Below, piece by piece: positions 16,899 through 25,164 of a DNA stretch of 64,000 nt (position 1 is its first letter; each line of letters begins with the position of its first letter). The stretch lies in the NCBI GenBank assembly GCA_025059745.1, contig JANXDH010000004.1:111783-175782 (forward strand). The letters are read 5' to 3'. The DNA is from Aigarchaeota archaeon. GTDB taxonomy: Archaea > Thermoproteota > Nitrososphaeria_A > Caldarchaeales > Calditenuaceae. The translations under genes were made by a program, and so were the position numbers. Under the pieces are notes generated by a model. The model had not been told where the DNA came from, did not search any database, and saw only the letters and a list, made by a program, of their open reading frames with translations.

Positions 16899-18215
16899 CT
16901 AGCGGTCGGCCTCGTTTACTCCTAGCGGTATGTACGTGACAGAACCCTTTGCCACGGAGTTCTTATCGAGTATCCTCCAACAGTCAACTATCACCTTCCC
17001 CTTTCCGTTTATAGTTTTGAACTCAGTCCACGGTGTCGCTATCACTATGATGTCGCAGTTCCTGACGCACTCTTCCTTAGACCTCTCATAGACCACCGAA
17101 TCCTTCAAGACGTTCTTGGCGTTCTCAAGTGCCAGCGGATCGTAGACGTGGACCTCATACCCTTTCCTACGAAGCTCCATGGCTAGGTGTAACGATTGAG
17201 ACTCGTCTATAACAGGAGTGTTGGGCTTGTATGAGAGCCCGAGGATACCAATTTTTTTGTTGTTAGATTTAGTTACCTCTTCGATCATCCTGACGATGCG
17301 CTCTGGTTGTACCGTGTTGACTCTGTGCGTGGTCATCGCCAGCTCGGCTTGTCCTCCGATCGATTCAGCAAACCTCACGAAAGCTATATTGTCTCTAGGG
17401 AAGCACGGTCCGCCGTATCCGAGCCCTCCCCTCAGATACCTCGGGCCTATCCGACTGTCCTTGCCGAGGATCCTCGTTACCTCGTCCACATTCGCCTTCG
17501 GTACTCTCTCACATATCTCGGCCAAGGTGTTCGCGAAGGTGATTTTCATCGTAATGAACGAGTTTATCGCTATTTTAGCTATCTCGGCGTTTATAAAATT
17601 AGTCCTCTCGATGGGGGGGTTGTTGGTACATACCTTCTTGTAAATACTGGACAGAAGGTTACCAGCCCTCTCATCACTCTCCCCTATGAGGACGAAGTCG
17701 GGTCTGAGAAGGCCGTTGATGACGTCACCTAGCGCGATGAACTCAGGGTTATAGCAGAGTCCGAGGTTCTTCCCAGTCCTCCTCCCCGAGTATTCCTCTA
17801 GAGTGGGTCTGACGATGGTGTCCATAGAGCCTGGCATCACGGTGCTATTGAGCGCGACTAAGTGGTAGTTTCGCTTAGTAGATAGAACCTTTCCTATCTC
17901 ACTCATCGCCTCAACTACGTACTTGGAAGAGAACGAACCGTCTGGATCGCTGGGCGTTGGGACCACAACGAAGGTTACTCCGGTGTTGGAGATCGCTTCA
18001 CCGTAATCTGTCACGGCTCTGAGCCTCTTTCGGTTCATTCTGAGAAGTCTATCGAGTTTAGGTTCGTAGATGGGGGATCTACCCTTGTTGATCTCTTCTA
18101 CCTTCTTGTCGTCTATGTCGACTCCTATGACCTTGTACCCTCTATGAGCGAGAACGGTAGCGATGCAAAGCCCTAGCTTGCCTAGCCCGACGATAGATAT
18201 GCGGGAGACATTCAA
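16899..18215 (-). CDS. Nucleotide-sugar 6-dehydrogenase (UDP-glucose/UDP-ManNAc dehydrogenase family)
   Basis: 438 aa. N-terminal Rossmann domain with ISIVGLGKLGLCIATVLAHRG, the family signature VVVPTPSDPDGSF, and the catalytic cysteine in GLGYGGPCFPRDNIAF near residue 265. The C-terminal domain has KIGILGLSYKPNTPVIDESQS. These enzymes oxidise C6 of a nucleotide sugar twice with NAD to give a uronic acid. The subfamily (UDP-Glc versus UDP-ManNAc) cannot be fixed by eye. The gene is 6 nt downstream of the epimerase at 18222-19259, so both belong to one operon supplying sugars to the island. Confidence 0.85.
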   Translation of the reverse strand: MNVSRISIVGLGKLGLCIATVLAHRGYKVIGVDIDDKKVEEINKGRSPIYEPKLDRLLRMNRKRLRAVTDYGEAISNTGVTFVVVPTPSDPDGSFSSKYVVEAMSEIGKVLSTKRNYHLVALNSTVMPGSMDTIVRPTLEEYSGRRTGKNLGLCYNPEFIALGDVINGLLRPDFVLIGESDERAGNLLSSIYKKVCTNNPPIERTNFINAEIAKIAINSFITMKITFANTLAEICERVPKANVDEVTRILGKDSRIGPRYLRGGLGYGGPCFPRDNIAFVRFAESIGGQAELAMTTHRVNTVQPERIVRMIEEVTKSNNKKIGILGLSYKPNTPVIDESQSLHLAMELRRKGYEVHVYDPLALENAKNVLKDSVVYERSKEECVRNCDIIVIATPWTEFKTINGKGKVIVDCWRILDKNSVAKGSVTYIPLGVNEADR

Positions 18216-18221
18216 GATCCA

Positions 18222-19259
18222 TCACGAGGCGCGAAACGCAGCTATCTTCCTCAACTTTAAGTGCCAATCGATGGTTAATTTGAGGCCCTCTTCTAGGTCC
18301 ACTTTTGGTTCCCACCCCAGCATCGCCTTTGCGCGCGATATATCGAGAGCCCTGCTCAGCGGCCCTTCAGGTTTGTTCCTATCGAAAAACACCTTACTGG
18401 GTTTATGACCGCTAAGGTTGAGGATCATACTAGCTACGTCCTTGATCTTGTATCGTTTGTCCCAACCGAGGTTGATCGGAGTCGCGTCAGTGACCTTCTC
18501 TGTAGCCAGAATGGTCCCCTCGACTATATCCTCGACGTAGGTGAATCCCCTCTCTTGCTCACCACTCCCCCAGACCACGAAGGGGTCCTCACGGTTGAGC
18601 GCTCTCTCGATTAACGCGGCGATCGCGTGAGAGGCATCAAACTGGCCGGGTCCATATACCGTTAGATACCTGCATACTGAAGACTTGAAACCCTTCTCCA
18701 GGTAAAGCGCCCTAAGCTGGAGCTCACCCATCAGCTTCGCAAAACCGTAGAGGTTGTCACTGCTATTCCAACCCTCTCCAGTAGAGAGGATGTCGTCCTC
18801 TTTCAAAAGGTAACCAGGTTTGTTAAGAGAGGGGGCGTAGACGCAGGCGCTTGAAGAGTAGTGCAACCTGTCAACTCCGGCCTCGTAGCTCGCCATAATG
18901 ACGTTGTGATCGATAGCGAATATCTCAGAGGTCTCTACCTGATACCTGTCAACGAACTCCCTTCCTCCGAATAGTGCACTTAGGTGGAATACGATATCGT
19001 AGTCTTTGGCAAGATTTTGGAAGGCATGCCTATCCGTCCTCAGGTCCATGATGACTAAAGACGGTTCACCGTAGCCGTGTTTCTTATAGATCTCGTTGAG
19101 ACGTTCGAGTTTGGCCTGCCATACCCAATGCTTGTTGGGGATGAAAAGTTTGTCAACGACCGTCACCTCACCCCCTAACCCGAGTAACCTGTCTACAAGG
19201 GCGCCACCTATGAAGCCTGCACCACCAGTGACGATGATCCTCTTCCCGGACCATTTCAT
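18222..19259 (-). CDS. NAD-dependent sugar epimerase, GDP-mannose 3,5-epimerase-like SDR
   Basis: 345 aa, extended SDR. GGAGFIGGALVDRLL binds NAD, SSSACVYAPSLNKPGYLLKEDD holds the catalytic serine, and NLYGFAKLMGE holds YxxxK. The SSACVY plus LKE/EDD arrangement resembles GDP-mannose 3,5-epimerases, though UDP-hexose epimerases are also close. A TATA-like TTAAATAC lies about 30 nt before the ATG. Co-transcribed with the nucleotide-sugar dehydrogenase. Substrate uncertain. Confidence 0.72.
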   Translation of the reverse strand: MKWSGKRIIVTGGAGFIGGALVDRLLGLGGEVTVVDKLFIPNKHWVWQAKLERLNEIYKKHGYGEPSLVIMDLRTDRHAFQNLAKDYDIVFHLSALFGGREFVDRYQVETSEIFAIDHNVIMASYEAGVDRLHYSSSACVYAPSLNKPGYLLKEDDILSTGEGWNSSDNLYGFAKLMGELQLRALYLEKGFKSSVCRYLTVYGPGQFDASHAIAALIERALNREDPFVVWGSGEQERGFTYVEDIVEGTILATEKVTDATPINLGWDKRYKIKDVASMILNLSGHKPSKVFFDRNKPEGPLSRALDISRAKAMLGWEPKVDLEEGLKLTIDWHLKLRKIAAFRAS

Positions 19260-19333
19260 GGCCTTGGTACCTCATCACTGCCCCAAGTATTTAAGATTGT
19301 GTACAGATAGATTTGAAGCCCTATTCAGGAATA

Positions 19334-19357
19334 GACTCGCTCGTCACCACGCGAGTC
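19334..19357 (-). terminator. Stem-loop between two glycan genes
   Basis: GACTCGC-(10 nt)-GCGAGTC is a perfect 7-bp inverted repeat in the 139-nt gap after the gene at 19399-20328 and before the promoter of the next. A role as terminator or RNA-stabilising hairpin is plausible, but there is no U-tract, which archaeal terminators usually have. Confidence 0.3.
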
Positions 19358-19398
19358 CAGCGTACGACTTTCGCGCCCGGTAAGTTAGCGCATCTCGA

Positions 19399-20328
19399 CT
19401 ATAGGTCTGTCTTTGTGCGGGCCTTCATCTCGTTCACGTACATCTTCAGGCCGGAGTAGAGGTCTATCTCCGGGACGTAGCCGGTGGCATTCCGCAATTT
19501 TGAATAATCGCCGATAAAACTGCGCGTGTCGTATGGGTTCGGTTCCTTAATGGTTATGGTCGAGGTGCTATCTGCCAATCTGATGACCGTTCTCGCGACG
19601 TCGATCAGTTTATGGCCGTTGCCGCTACAGACGTTAAAGGTTTCACACGCAACTGATTCAGGTTCGGTTGAAATCTTCTCTACGAGCTTTGTGACGGCCT
19701 TCAAGAAGTCTACGAGGTGACAGAAATCGAGTACCTGGTCGCCTCCGTAAATTACTATCGGTTCGTTCCTAAGAGCTGATCCTATGAACGAGGGGATGGC
19801 GCGTCCTGGGTGATCGCGTAACGATCCGTATATGTTCGTTAACCTAAGTATGATGTATCTTAGCCCGCGTGAACCCAAGCTTTTGATGAGCGTCTCGGCC
19901 ATGGCCTTGCTCGCCCCATAGATCGAGATGGGTCTCAGGGGCTCAGATTCGGAGACAGGTATTCTCTGGGGGTTGCCGTACACCTCTCTACTGGACAGGA
20001 AGACTAACCAAGGTCTTTTAGGAGACTTCAGACACCACTCAGCTACATTCAGGGTTCCAACAACGTTGGTCATGACGCACGACTGTGGATCAGACTCACA
20101 TAATCCGACCCGAGAGACGCCTGCCGCATGAATCATCACGTCACAGTCACTCGGGAGCGTTGAGAGGGACGACAGGTCGTTTACGTTAGCACGAACCCTT
20201 GATATGAGGGCGTTGTTGCGGGCTTCTAAGTTCTTCCCAAACGCAACTACCCGATGACCCCTCAGAGATAGCTCATCGCTTATGTGATGGCCTAGAACAC
20301 CACCCCCACCCGAAATAATGATGTTCAC
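19399..20328 (-). CDS. NAD-dependent epimerase/dehydratase (UDP-glucose 4-epimerase-like SDR)
   Basis: 309 aa. The nucleotide loop ISGGGGVLGHHISDEL departs slightly from the GxxGxxG consensus. LSSREVYGNPQRIPVSESEPL carries the catalytic serine region and YGASKAMAETLI the YxxxK pair. FCHLVDFLKAV replaces the usual YVHVDD. It probably epimerises or dehydrates a nucleotide sugar for the glycan island. A TATA-like TTTATAAAC lies about 22 nt upstream. It is divergent from the CBS gene at 20421, and the 92-bp gap carries a TATA box for each. Confidence 0.7.
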   Translation of the reverse strand: MNIIISGGGGVLGHHISDELSLRGHRVVAFGKNLEARNNALISRVRANVNDLSSLSTLPSDCDVMIHAAGVSRVGLCESDPQSCVMTNVVGTLNVAEWCLKSPKRPWLVFLSSREVYGNPQRIPVSESEPLRPISIYGASKAMAETLIKSLGSRGLRYIILRLTNIYGSLRDHPGRAIPSFIGSALRNEPIVIYGGDQVLDFCHLVDFLKAVTKLVEKISTEPESVACETFNVCSGNGHKLIDVARTVIRLADSTSTITIKEPNPYDTRSFIGDYSKLRNATGYVPEIDLYSGLKMYVNEMKARTKTDL

Positions 20329-20420
20329 CGGGCTGAGAGAAGGGAGATAGTTTATAAATTGTCTGCTAAAAAACCAGCGGTAAAAACAATAAATATTATT
20401 ATATCAAGTAAATTTCCGAG

Positions 20421-20837
20421 ATGCCGGTAACGGTTAGAGTTAGGGACGTTATGGAGACTACAATACCGACCGTAGACGCCAACACGACCGTAATGGATAC
20501 AGTGAAGAGGATGGTATCCGATAACGTGTGGTCATTCCTAGTGACGAAGGATGGGCTCCCCGTGGGCGTCGTGACGGAGAGGGACATACTGAGGAGGTGT
20601 ATCTCAAAGGGTTACAGTTTGAACATGAAGATAGGTGACATAATGAGCTCTCCCATAATAACTATCGGACCGGACGAGCCGCTCGGTAAGGCGCTACAGC
20701 TGATGACCGAGAAGAACATAAGAAGGCTCTACGTCATCGAGGGAGGTAAGATCATCGGCAGGATAACACAGACCAAAGGCGTCGAGACTACTCTGAACGT
20801 CCTGCTCACGCTTCAATCGATACCGTATCAGTTCTGA
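20421..20837 (+). CDS. CBS-domain pair protein
   Basis: 138 aa consisting of one tandem CBS (Bateman) module: VRDVMETTIPTVDANTTVMD and GVVTERDILRR form the first domain, IGDIMSSPIITIGPDEPL and IRRLYVIEGGKIIGRITQTKG the second. Such modules bind AMP, ATP, SAM or similar ligands and act as energy sensors. There is no attached effector domain. The upstream tract AATAAATATTATTA supplies a TATA box about 26 nt before the ATG. It is followed closely by a second CBS protein, suggesting related regulatory roles. Confidence 0.8.
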   Translation: MPVTVRVRDVMETTIPTVDANTTVMDTVKRMVSDNVWSFLVTKDGLPVGVVTERDILRRCISKGYSLNMKIGDIMSSPIITIGPDEPLGKALQLMTEKNIRRLYVIEGGKIIGRITQTKGVETTLNVLLTLQSIPYQF

Positions 20838-20882
20838 GGCAAGTCGGTAGAAGTCTTCGATATGATAGATGGTTTAAAGTGA

Positions 20883-21515
20883 GTGGTGGTCATCCGTTAT
20901 ATAGAGGTCAGCGTAACTAGGGATATGCAATCAATCGACCACGAGGTCCTTCTACAACCCGTTTCAAAGCACATGCGCAGAGACTACATCTCATTAGATG
21001 TGAGCTCAACAGTCGTCGAGGCCGCGCGCTTAATGAAATCTAGAGGTTATGGGAGCGTTATAGTGACCAGAGACAACGAGCCGGTGGGCATAGTCACAGA
21101 GAGGGACATCCTGTACAAGGTAGTCGCCGAGGGTAGAGACCCGAAGATCACGAAGTTAGAGGAGATTATGTCGTGGCCTTTGATAACCGTGACTCCTCAG
21201 ACGCTAGTGGTCGAGGCGTTGGCTACTATGTCGTCAAAGGGGATTAGAAGGCTCGTCGTTGTCGAGGGTAATAGGGTAGTTGGGATGTTGAGTCAGCTGG
21301 CGTTGGTCGGTGATGTGATAGGAAAAACTCCCGTGGTGCCTGAGGTCGAGGCCGAGAAGCTGATCAGATGTCCGTACTGTAACAGTAAGTTTGAGCTAGT
21401 TAGTGACCTCTCAAAGCACATCGATGACGTCCACATAATGGAGGACCTCTCCTCGGTTGGTATGAAACCGGTGGCCGAGACTTACATCAAGATAAAGGGA
21501 AGGAGGGTCAAGTAG
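20883..21515 (+). CDS. CBS-domain pair protein with C-terminal C2H2-like zinc finger
   Basis: 210 aa from GTG 20883; an ATG at 20925 (MQSIDHEVLL) is an alternative start. The CBS pair spans roughly residues 30-150 (ISLDVSSTVVEAARLM, PVGIVTERDILYKVV, ITKLEEIMSWPLITV, GIRRLVVVEGNRVVGML). The tail has CPYCNSKFELVSDLSKHIDDVHI, a classic C-x2-C...H-x4-H zinc finger, which points to nucleic-acid or protein binding. A ligand-sensing CBS module controlling the finger is an inference. Its stop overlaps the convergent surface-protein gene by 8 nt. Confidence 0.75.
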   Translation: MVVIRYIEVSVTRDMQSIDHEVLLQPVSKHMRRDYISLDVSSTVVEAARLMKSRGYGSVIVTRDNEPVGIVTERDILYKVVAEGRDPKITKLEEIMSWPLITVTPQTLVVEALATMSSKGIRRLVVVEGNRVVGMLSQLALVGDVIGKTPVVPEVEAEKLIRCPYCNSKFELVSDLSKHIDDVHIMEDLSSVGMKPVAETYIKIKGRRVK

Positions 21516-24021
21516 TCCGTCTCTTCGATGGACGTTGCGACCATAATATGATAACGTATGCGGCTATCATGATGGGTATCGACGATGCTATGATCAGTAG
21601 GGTCACTTGGTCAACGTAAGTGTCTAGGATACCGATGTATATTATGGGTAGCGTGATAGAGAGTTCTCTACCAGACAAAAAGGCCTTTACAGAGACCGTA
21701 TCAATTCTTGCGATGACCACTGGTGTGAACTGAAGGTTGGTGGGCAGGTCCTCTATTACGAAGTTACCATTCTGGTCCGATGTCCCGGTAACGTACAAGA
21801 CGTCCTTGATCCTCACCTCTATGTTCACGTCGCTTAAAGGCTGTCCCCTTAAATCTAGGACCCTGACTACTGCTCTCGTTGGCTCTAATTTTATGATCGA
21901 TGGGTTTCCGTCATGAGCGATCCTGAAGTTACCGAGCTTCAGGCCCTTATAGGAGATGGAGACGTTGTAATCACCGAACGGTACTGGTACTTGACTCTCC
22001 AACACGTTCCCGCGTAACGTAACGTCTAGAACGCCGCTTACACTTATTCTGGTGCCGTTAAGAGGGCGGTCGTCACTCCAATATAGATAGATCGTCATCT
22101 TGCCGAGGGGGTACCTGCGCGGGCCATCGATGAGCGAGGGGGTGACTGTCGACTCGAAGATCGTTCTGTTACCGTACCTCACTGTAAGGACTGAGGGCAC
22201 ATCGGGTAGGTTCTTCAGGACTGCCTCGCTCCCCATCCCTTTCAGAACGCCCCATGGACCTATCAACTGCCACTCCACGAATATCGGCGCCCCGCTGTGG
22301 TCGAGGAACGAGAGCTTGGGCGGTATCACCCGGGCCACTAACAGATTGTCTCCGGGCACTCTTATCGAGAAGGTCCCGACGCTCTCACCGAGGTAAATGA
22401 CCTCGACGCGGTGTGACCCTATGGGCACTCCGATGATCTCTGCCGAGCCGCTCCAGTCAGTTTCCTTTGTAACTGAGCCGAGACGTACCTGAGCGCCCTC
22501 TAACGTTTCGCCCTTCGCGTTGAGGACCTTGACGTCCGCCTTATAGATCGGCAGCTCAAGACGTGTAGCGTTAACACCAGAGGGGACTGCTTCGATGGTC
22601 GCGATGATCAGTTGTGACGTTACTTCTGAGAAAACGGTCGCTCTCACCCTGTAAACGGCCACCGGCATCTGTTTAATCGATAAACGTCCGTCAATCGTCT
22701 TCACCTCATAGATCGTAGACTCCTTCGTGGGTCCTAGGATCTCGAAGGTCGCTGGTAGGTAATTGTTCGATCTATCTACCGCGACCACGTAGAGGTCGTT
22801 CACGTTACACCGTAACGGTAGCTCTCGCGGCACGACGGCGGATGGGTTGAGAGTGGGATGATACCCTATCCATAGGTACCCGCTGTATACCTCTACTCCC
22901 TTCCATCTAATCGCTATCGAGTAGTTACCATTAGGCGCTAATGTGAAAGTGGCCAGCCCCCTCTCTGATAGCTTCAGGTGCCTCTGACCCGACGAAACGT
23001 ATGTAATCGTGACCTCTGCGTTCTCGAGCGAGTCGCCCAATGCGTCTGTTGGCCTTATGGAAAACTCGTTGAGCTCTGTTCTGATCTCGCCCCTCGCCAA
23101 CCCCACAGCAGTTGCAAGCGAGTAGTATACGAGGACGTTCTTCTCGTATTGTGTGTCGGATATGATCTTGATGAAGTAATCGTAAAAGTCAGGTAACCTC
23201 TTTATTCTAATGGATCCTCGATCGTCCGTCCTGAACTCAAACCTGACATGAGGGTAAAAGGCCGCCTCCAACGTAACGATCGCGTCGCTCACAGTTAATC
23301 TGCCGTTTCTATCGTAGACGGTCAACGTGAACGTCCTATAAGGGTTGATAGAGAACTTACCACTTATCGAGTACGAATATTCCCACATTCCCCTCTCGCC
23401 GTAATCGATCGTCACCAAGACTTGTGGTGGTTTATCGAACGTATCGCTCGGTAACGTTGATGGGACGTCCACGGTGAAAACGAGGACTGAGGAGGATCCT
23501 CTATCTTCGCCCCTCAAGATGAACTCAACCGGGTCAAAGGCCTTTAAGGTGAAGCTTCTGCTGAGCTCTTCAGCGGTAGGTACCGGTTCGTCGAGTCTTT
23601 CTATGAAGTTCAGTCTGACTTTACCGATCTTCACGCTATCGCCCCTGCACACCTGTGAGAGCGAGAGCGTCCACTTGGCGTATATTCGTCCATCGCGGAT
23701 AACTGTGTCTGAACGTGATAGCGTGTAATTTTGTATGAAACCTCTTGACTTAAGCTTGAGTGCCCTCTCCTCGTATACACCGGCCTCGTAGTCCCATGCC
23801 TCGCCCAGGGGTAACGTTCCATTGTACCTCTCGCGGCAATCGGTGTTGGTGATGATTAGCGAGAGGGGGCCGGTCTCGCCGGCATAGAGCTCGTGACCGA
23901 GCAGTTCAACGTCTAAAGGCCACATAGGAGGCCCCCACGAGGAGTACGAGGCCGGTATCTGGAGCAGATATAATGTGCATGTCACGAGTATTAGCGCCGG
24001 TAAGTACGCGATAATTTTCAC
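21508..24021 (-). CDS. Large secreted membrane-anchored protein with repeated beta-sandwich domains
   Basis: 837 aa. An N-terminal signal peptide (KIIAYLPALILVTCTLYLLQIPAS) and one C-terminal helix (VDQVTLLIIASSIPIMIAAYVIIL) followed by RPSKRR place most of the protein outside the cell. Repeats of the type LEGAQVRLGS...SGSAEIIGVPIGSHRVEVIY and LSDVNIEVRI...NGNFVIEDLP look like carboxypeptidase-regulatory/CnaB-type Ig-like domains. At least five can be picked out. It carries several N-x-S/T sites that could receive the glycan made upstream (inference). A cell-surface or S-layer-associated stalk protein is likely. Confidence 0.65.
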   Translation of the reverse strand: MKIIAYLPALILVTCTLYLLQIPASYSSWGPPMWPLDVELLGHELYAGETGPLSLIITNTDCRERYNGTLPLGEAWDYEAGVYEERALKLKSRGFIQNYTLSRSDTVIRDGRIYAKWTLSLSQVCRGDSVKIGKVRLNFIERLDEPVPTAEELSRSFTLKAFDPVEFILRGEDRGSSSVLVFTVDVPSTLPSDTFDKPPQVLVTIDYGERGMWEYSYSISGKFSINPYRTFTLTVYDRNGRLTVSDAIVTLEAAFYPHVRFEFRTDDRGSIRIKRLPDFYDYFIKIISDTQYEKNVLVYYSLATAVGLARGEIRTELNEFSIRPTDALGDSLENAEVTITYVSSGQRHLKLSERGLATFTLAPNGNYSIAIRWKGVEVYSGYLWIGYHPTLNPSAVVPRELPLRCNVNDLYVVAVDRSNNYLPATFEILGPTKESTIYEVKTIDGRLSIKQMPVAVYRVRATVFSEVTSQLIIATIEAVPSGVNATRLELPIYKADVKVLNAKGETLEGAQVRLGSVTKETDWSGSAEIIGVPIGSHRVEVIYLGESVGTFSIRVPGDNLLVARVIPPKLSFLDHSGAPIFVEWQLIGPWGVLKGMGSEAVLKNLPDVPSVLTVRYGNRTIFESTVTPSLIDGPRRYPLGKMTIYLYWSDDRPLNGTRISVSGVLDVTLRGNVLESQVPVPFGDYNVSISYKGLKLGNFRIAHDGNPSIIKLEPTRAVVRVLDLRGQPLSDVNIEVRIKDVLYVTGTSDQNGNFVIEDLPTNLQFTPVVIARIDTVSVKAFLSGRELSITLPIIYIGILDTYVDQVTLLIIASSIPIMIAAYVIILWSQRPSKRRTT

Positions 24022-24162
24022 GGTTTTTGGTACTGGTTCTCGTTAGATATCTTTGTTTCTGTCCCTCTCCTCACATCAGCTCCTTGTCTTACCGAGGGTT
24101 ATCTAGTTCTATCCGTAGTAACCGGGTTACCTTAATGATGCAGGACCGCTGATGATTTTGGC

Positions 24163-24585
24163 GTGGGAAATAACGATCAAGTGATAGAGGAGGTGGTGAG
24201 GCGTTACAGAGAGTTGAAGGAGAGGAGAGGTCACGAGGAGGTGGTGAGGCTGATAGATTCGCTGAAGGGTTTCGCCCCACCCGGTGTCGAGTGGGGGATA
24301 GAGTTCGGGAGAATACCAGGCGTTAGTTACATCCTAGAGGGGGGAAGAGTGGTCGCCCTAAGGGTATCGAGGGACGAGTTCGGGCCTTTCATGCAAACCA
24401 GCCTGAAGCAAGTCGACGTCAAGAACGTGCCCTCGGAGGCCCTCAAGGAGGTGAGCGAGAGGCCCGAGAACTTCATCACCAAGGTTGTAGATCACCTAAG
24501 CGGTTGGCTGGAGAGAGCACCCACGGATCACCAGTTGAGGGGGAAGGTGGAGGCGCTGGTGAAGGGGTTGAAGAACGAGTTGTAA
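24163..24585 (+). CDS. Uncharacterised soluble protein
   Basis: 140 aa from a GTG start. I do not recognise the family. The N-terminal ~45 residues are charged helices (VIEEVVRRYRELKERRGHEEVV). The middle has a beta-rich segment, VEWGIEFGRIPGVSYILEGGRVVALRVS, and the C-terminus is helical again. It has no signal peptide, membrane helix or metal motif. Convergent with 24589-25098, with only 3 nt between stop codons. Codon use (AGG/AGA arginine) matches host genes. Confidence 0.5.
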   Translation: MGNNDQVIEEVVRRYRELKERRGHEEVVRLIDSLKGFAPPGVEWGIEFGRIPGVSYILEGGRVVALRVSRDEFGPFMQTSLKQVDVKNVPSEALKEVSERPENFITKVVDHLSGWLERAPTDHQLRGKVEALVKGLKNEL

Positions 24586-24588
24586 ATC

Positions 24589-25098
24589 TTATGGATTTTC
24601 GTTCAAGTACTTCGATAGGATGCGCTGGGCCTCCATCTTTCCTAACTCGGAGAGCCTGTAGAGTCTGTTGCCGTCAGCGCCCTCCTCGACCACAAAGTAC
24701 TCCTTGAAGGGCCGCCTATAGAACTCGGTGTCTAACCATTCCTTGGATACCTCTCTCCCCAGCTCCCTCGACCTCTGATTGATCTGGTCCCTGCTCAAGG
24801 GAGACTCGTGATGCAACAGCAGGAGGACTAGTTCCTTTTTGCTCATATTTTGAAGGGAGCTGAGGATTTGAGGGGGCATCTTTTTCTCAGTGGTCGACGG
24901 GGGTCTCTCAGTAGCGATCCCCTCGGGTATGATCGATCCAGCTAGCTTTATGCTCTCCTTCAACCTCTCCACGACTGACTCGGGTGAGGTGCCGCTCGCG
25001 GAGATTTTCAATCCCCCTGGTAGGGTGACCTCTACTGTCAGAGTAACCCTCTCCTCTTCTTTGCTCAGTTTCTCACCAGATGTCATTACAGATATCAT
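24589..25098 (-). CDS. Uncharacterised protein with C-terminal winged-helix-like region
   Basis: 169 aa. The N-terminal ~55 residues (VTLTVEVTLPGGLKISASGTSPESVVERL) look like a small beta domain. After a proline/serine-rich linker, MSKKELVLLLLHHESPLSRDQINQRSRELG...WLDTEFYRRPFKEYF and RLYRLSELGKMEAQRIL resemble a winged helix. A DNA-binding or regulatory role is possible, not shown. It lies on the same strand as, and just downstream of, the DP1-Orc1 pair. Confidence 0.5.
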   Translation of the reverse strand: MISVMTSGEKLSKEEERVTLTVEVTLPGGLKISASGTSPESVVERLKESIKLAGSIIPEGIATERPPSTTEKKMPPQILSSLQNMSKKELVLLLLHHESPLSRDQINQRSRELGREVSKEWLDTEFYRRPFKEYFVVEEGADGNRLYRLSELGKMEAQRILSKYLNENP

Positions 25099-25164
25099 CA
25101 GAGGTCGGGATTTAAAGTTTAGGGTCGAGAGAATGTGATCTACAGGCCGTCTCTGTGATAGTTC

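Noticed and set aside
19260-19398. Box C/D sRNA in the gap between epimerase genes
   Set aside because: A GTGATGA is present, but no properly spaced D, C' and D' boxes follow.
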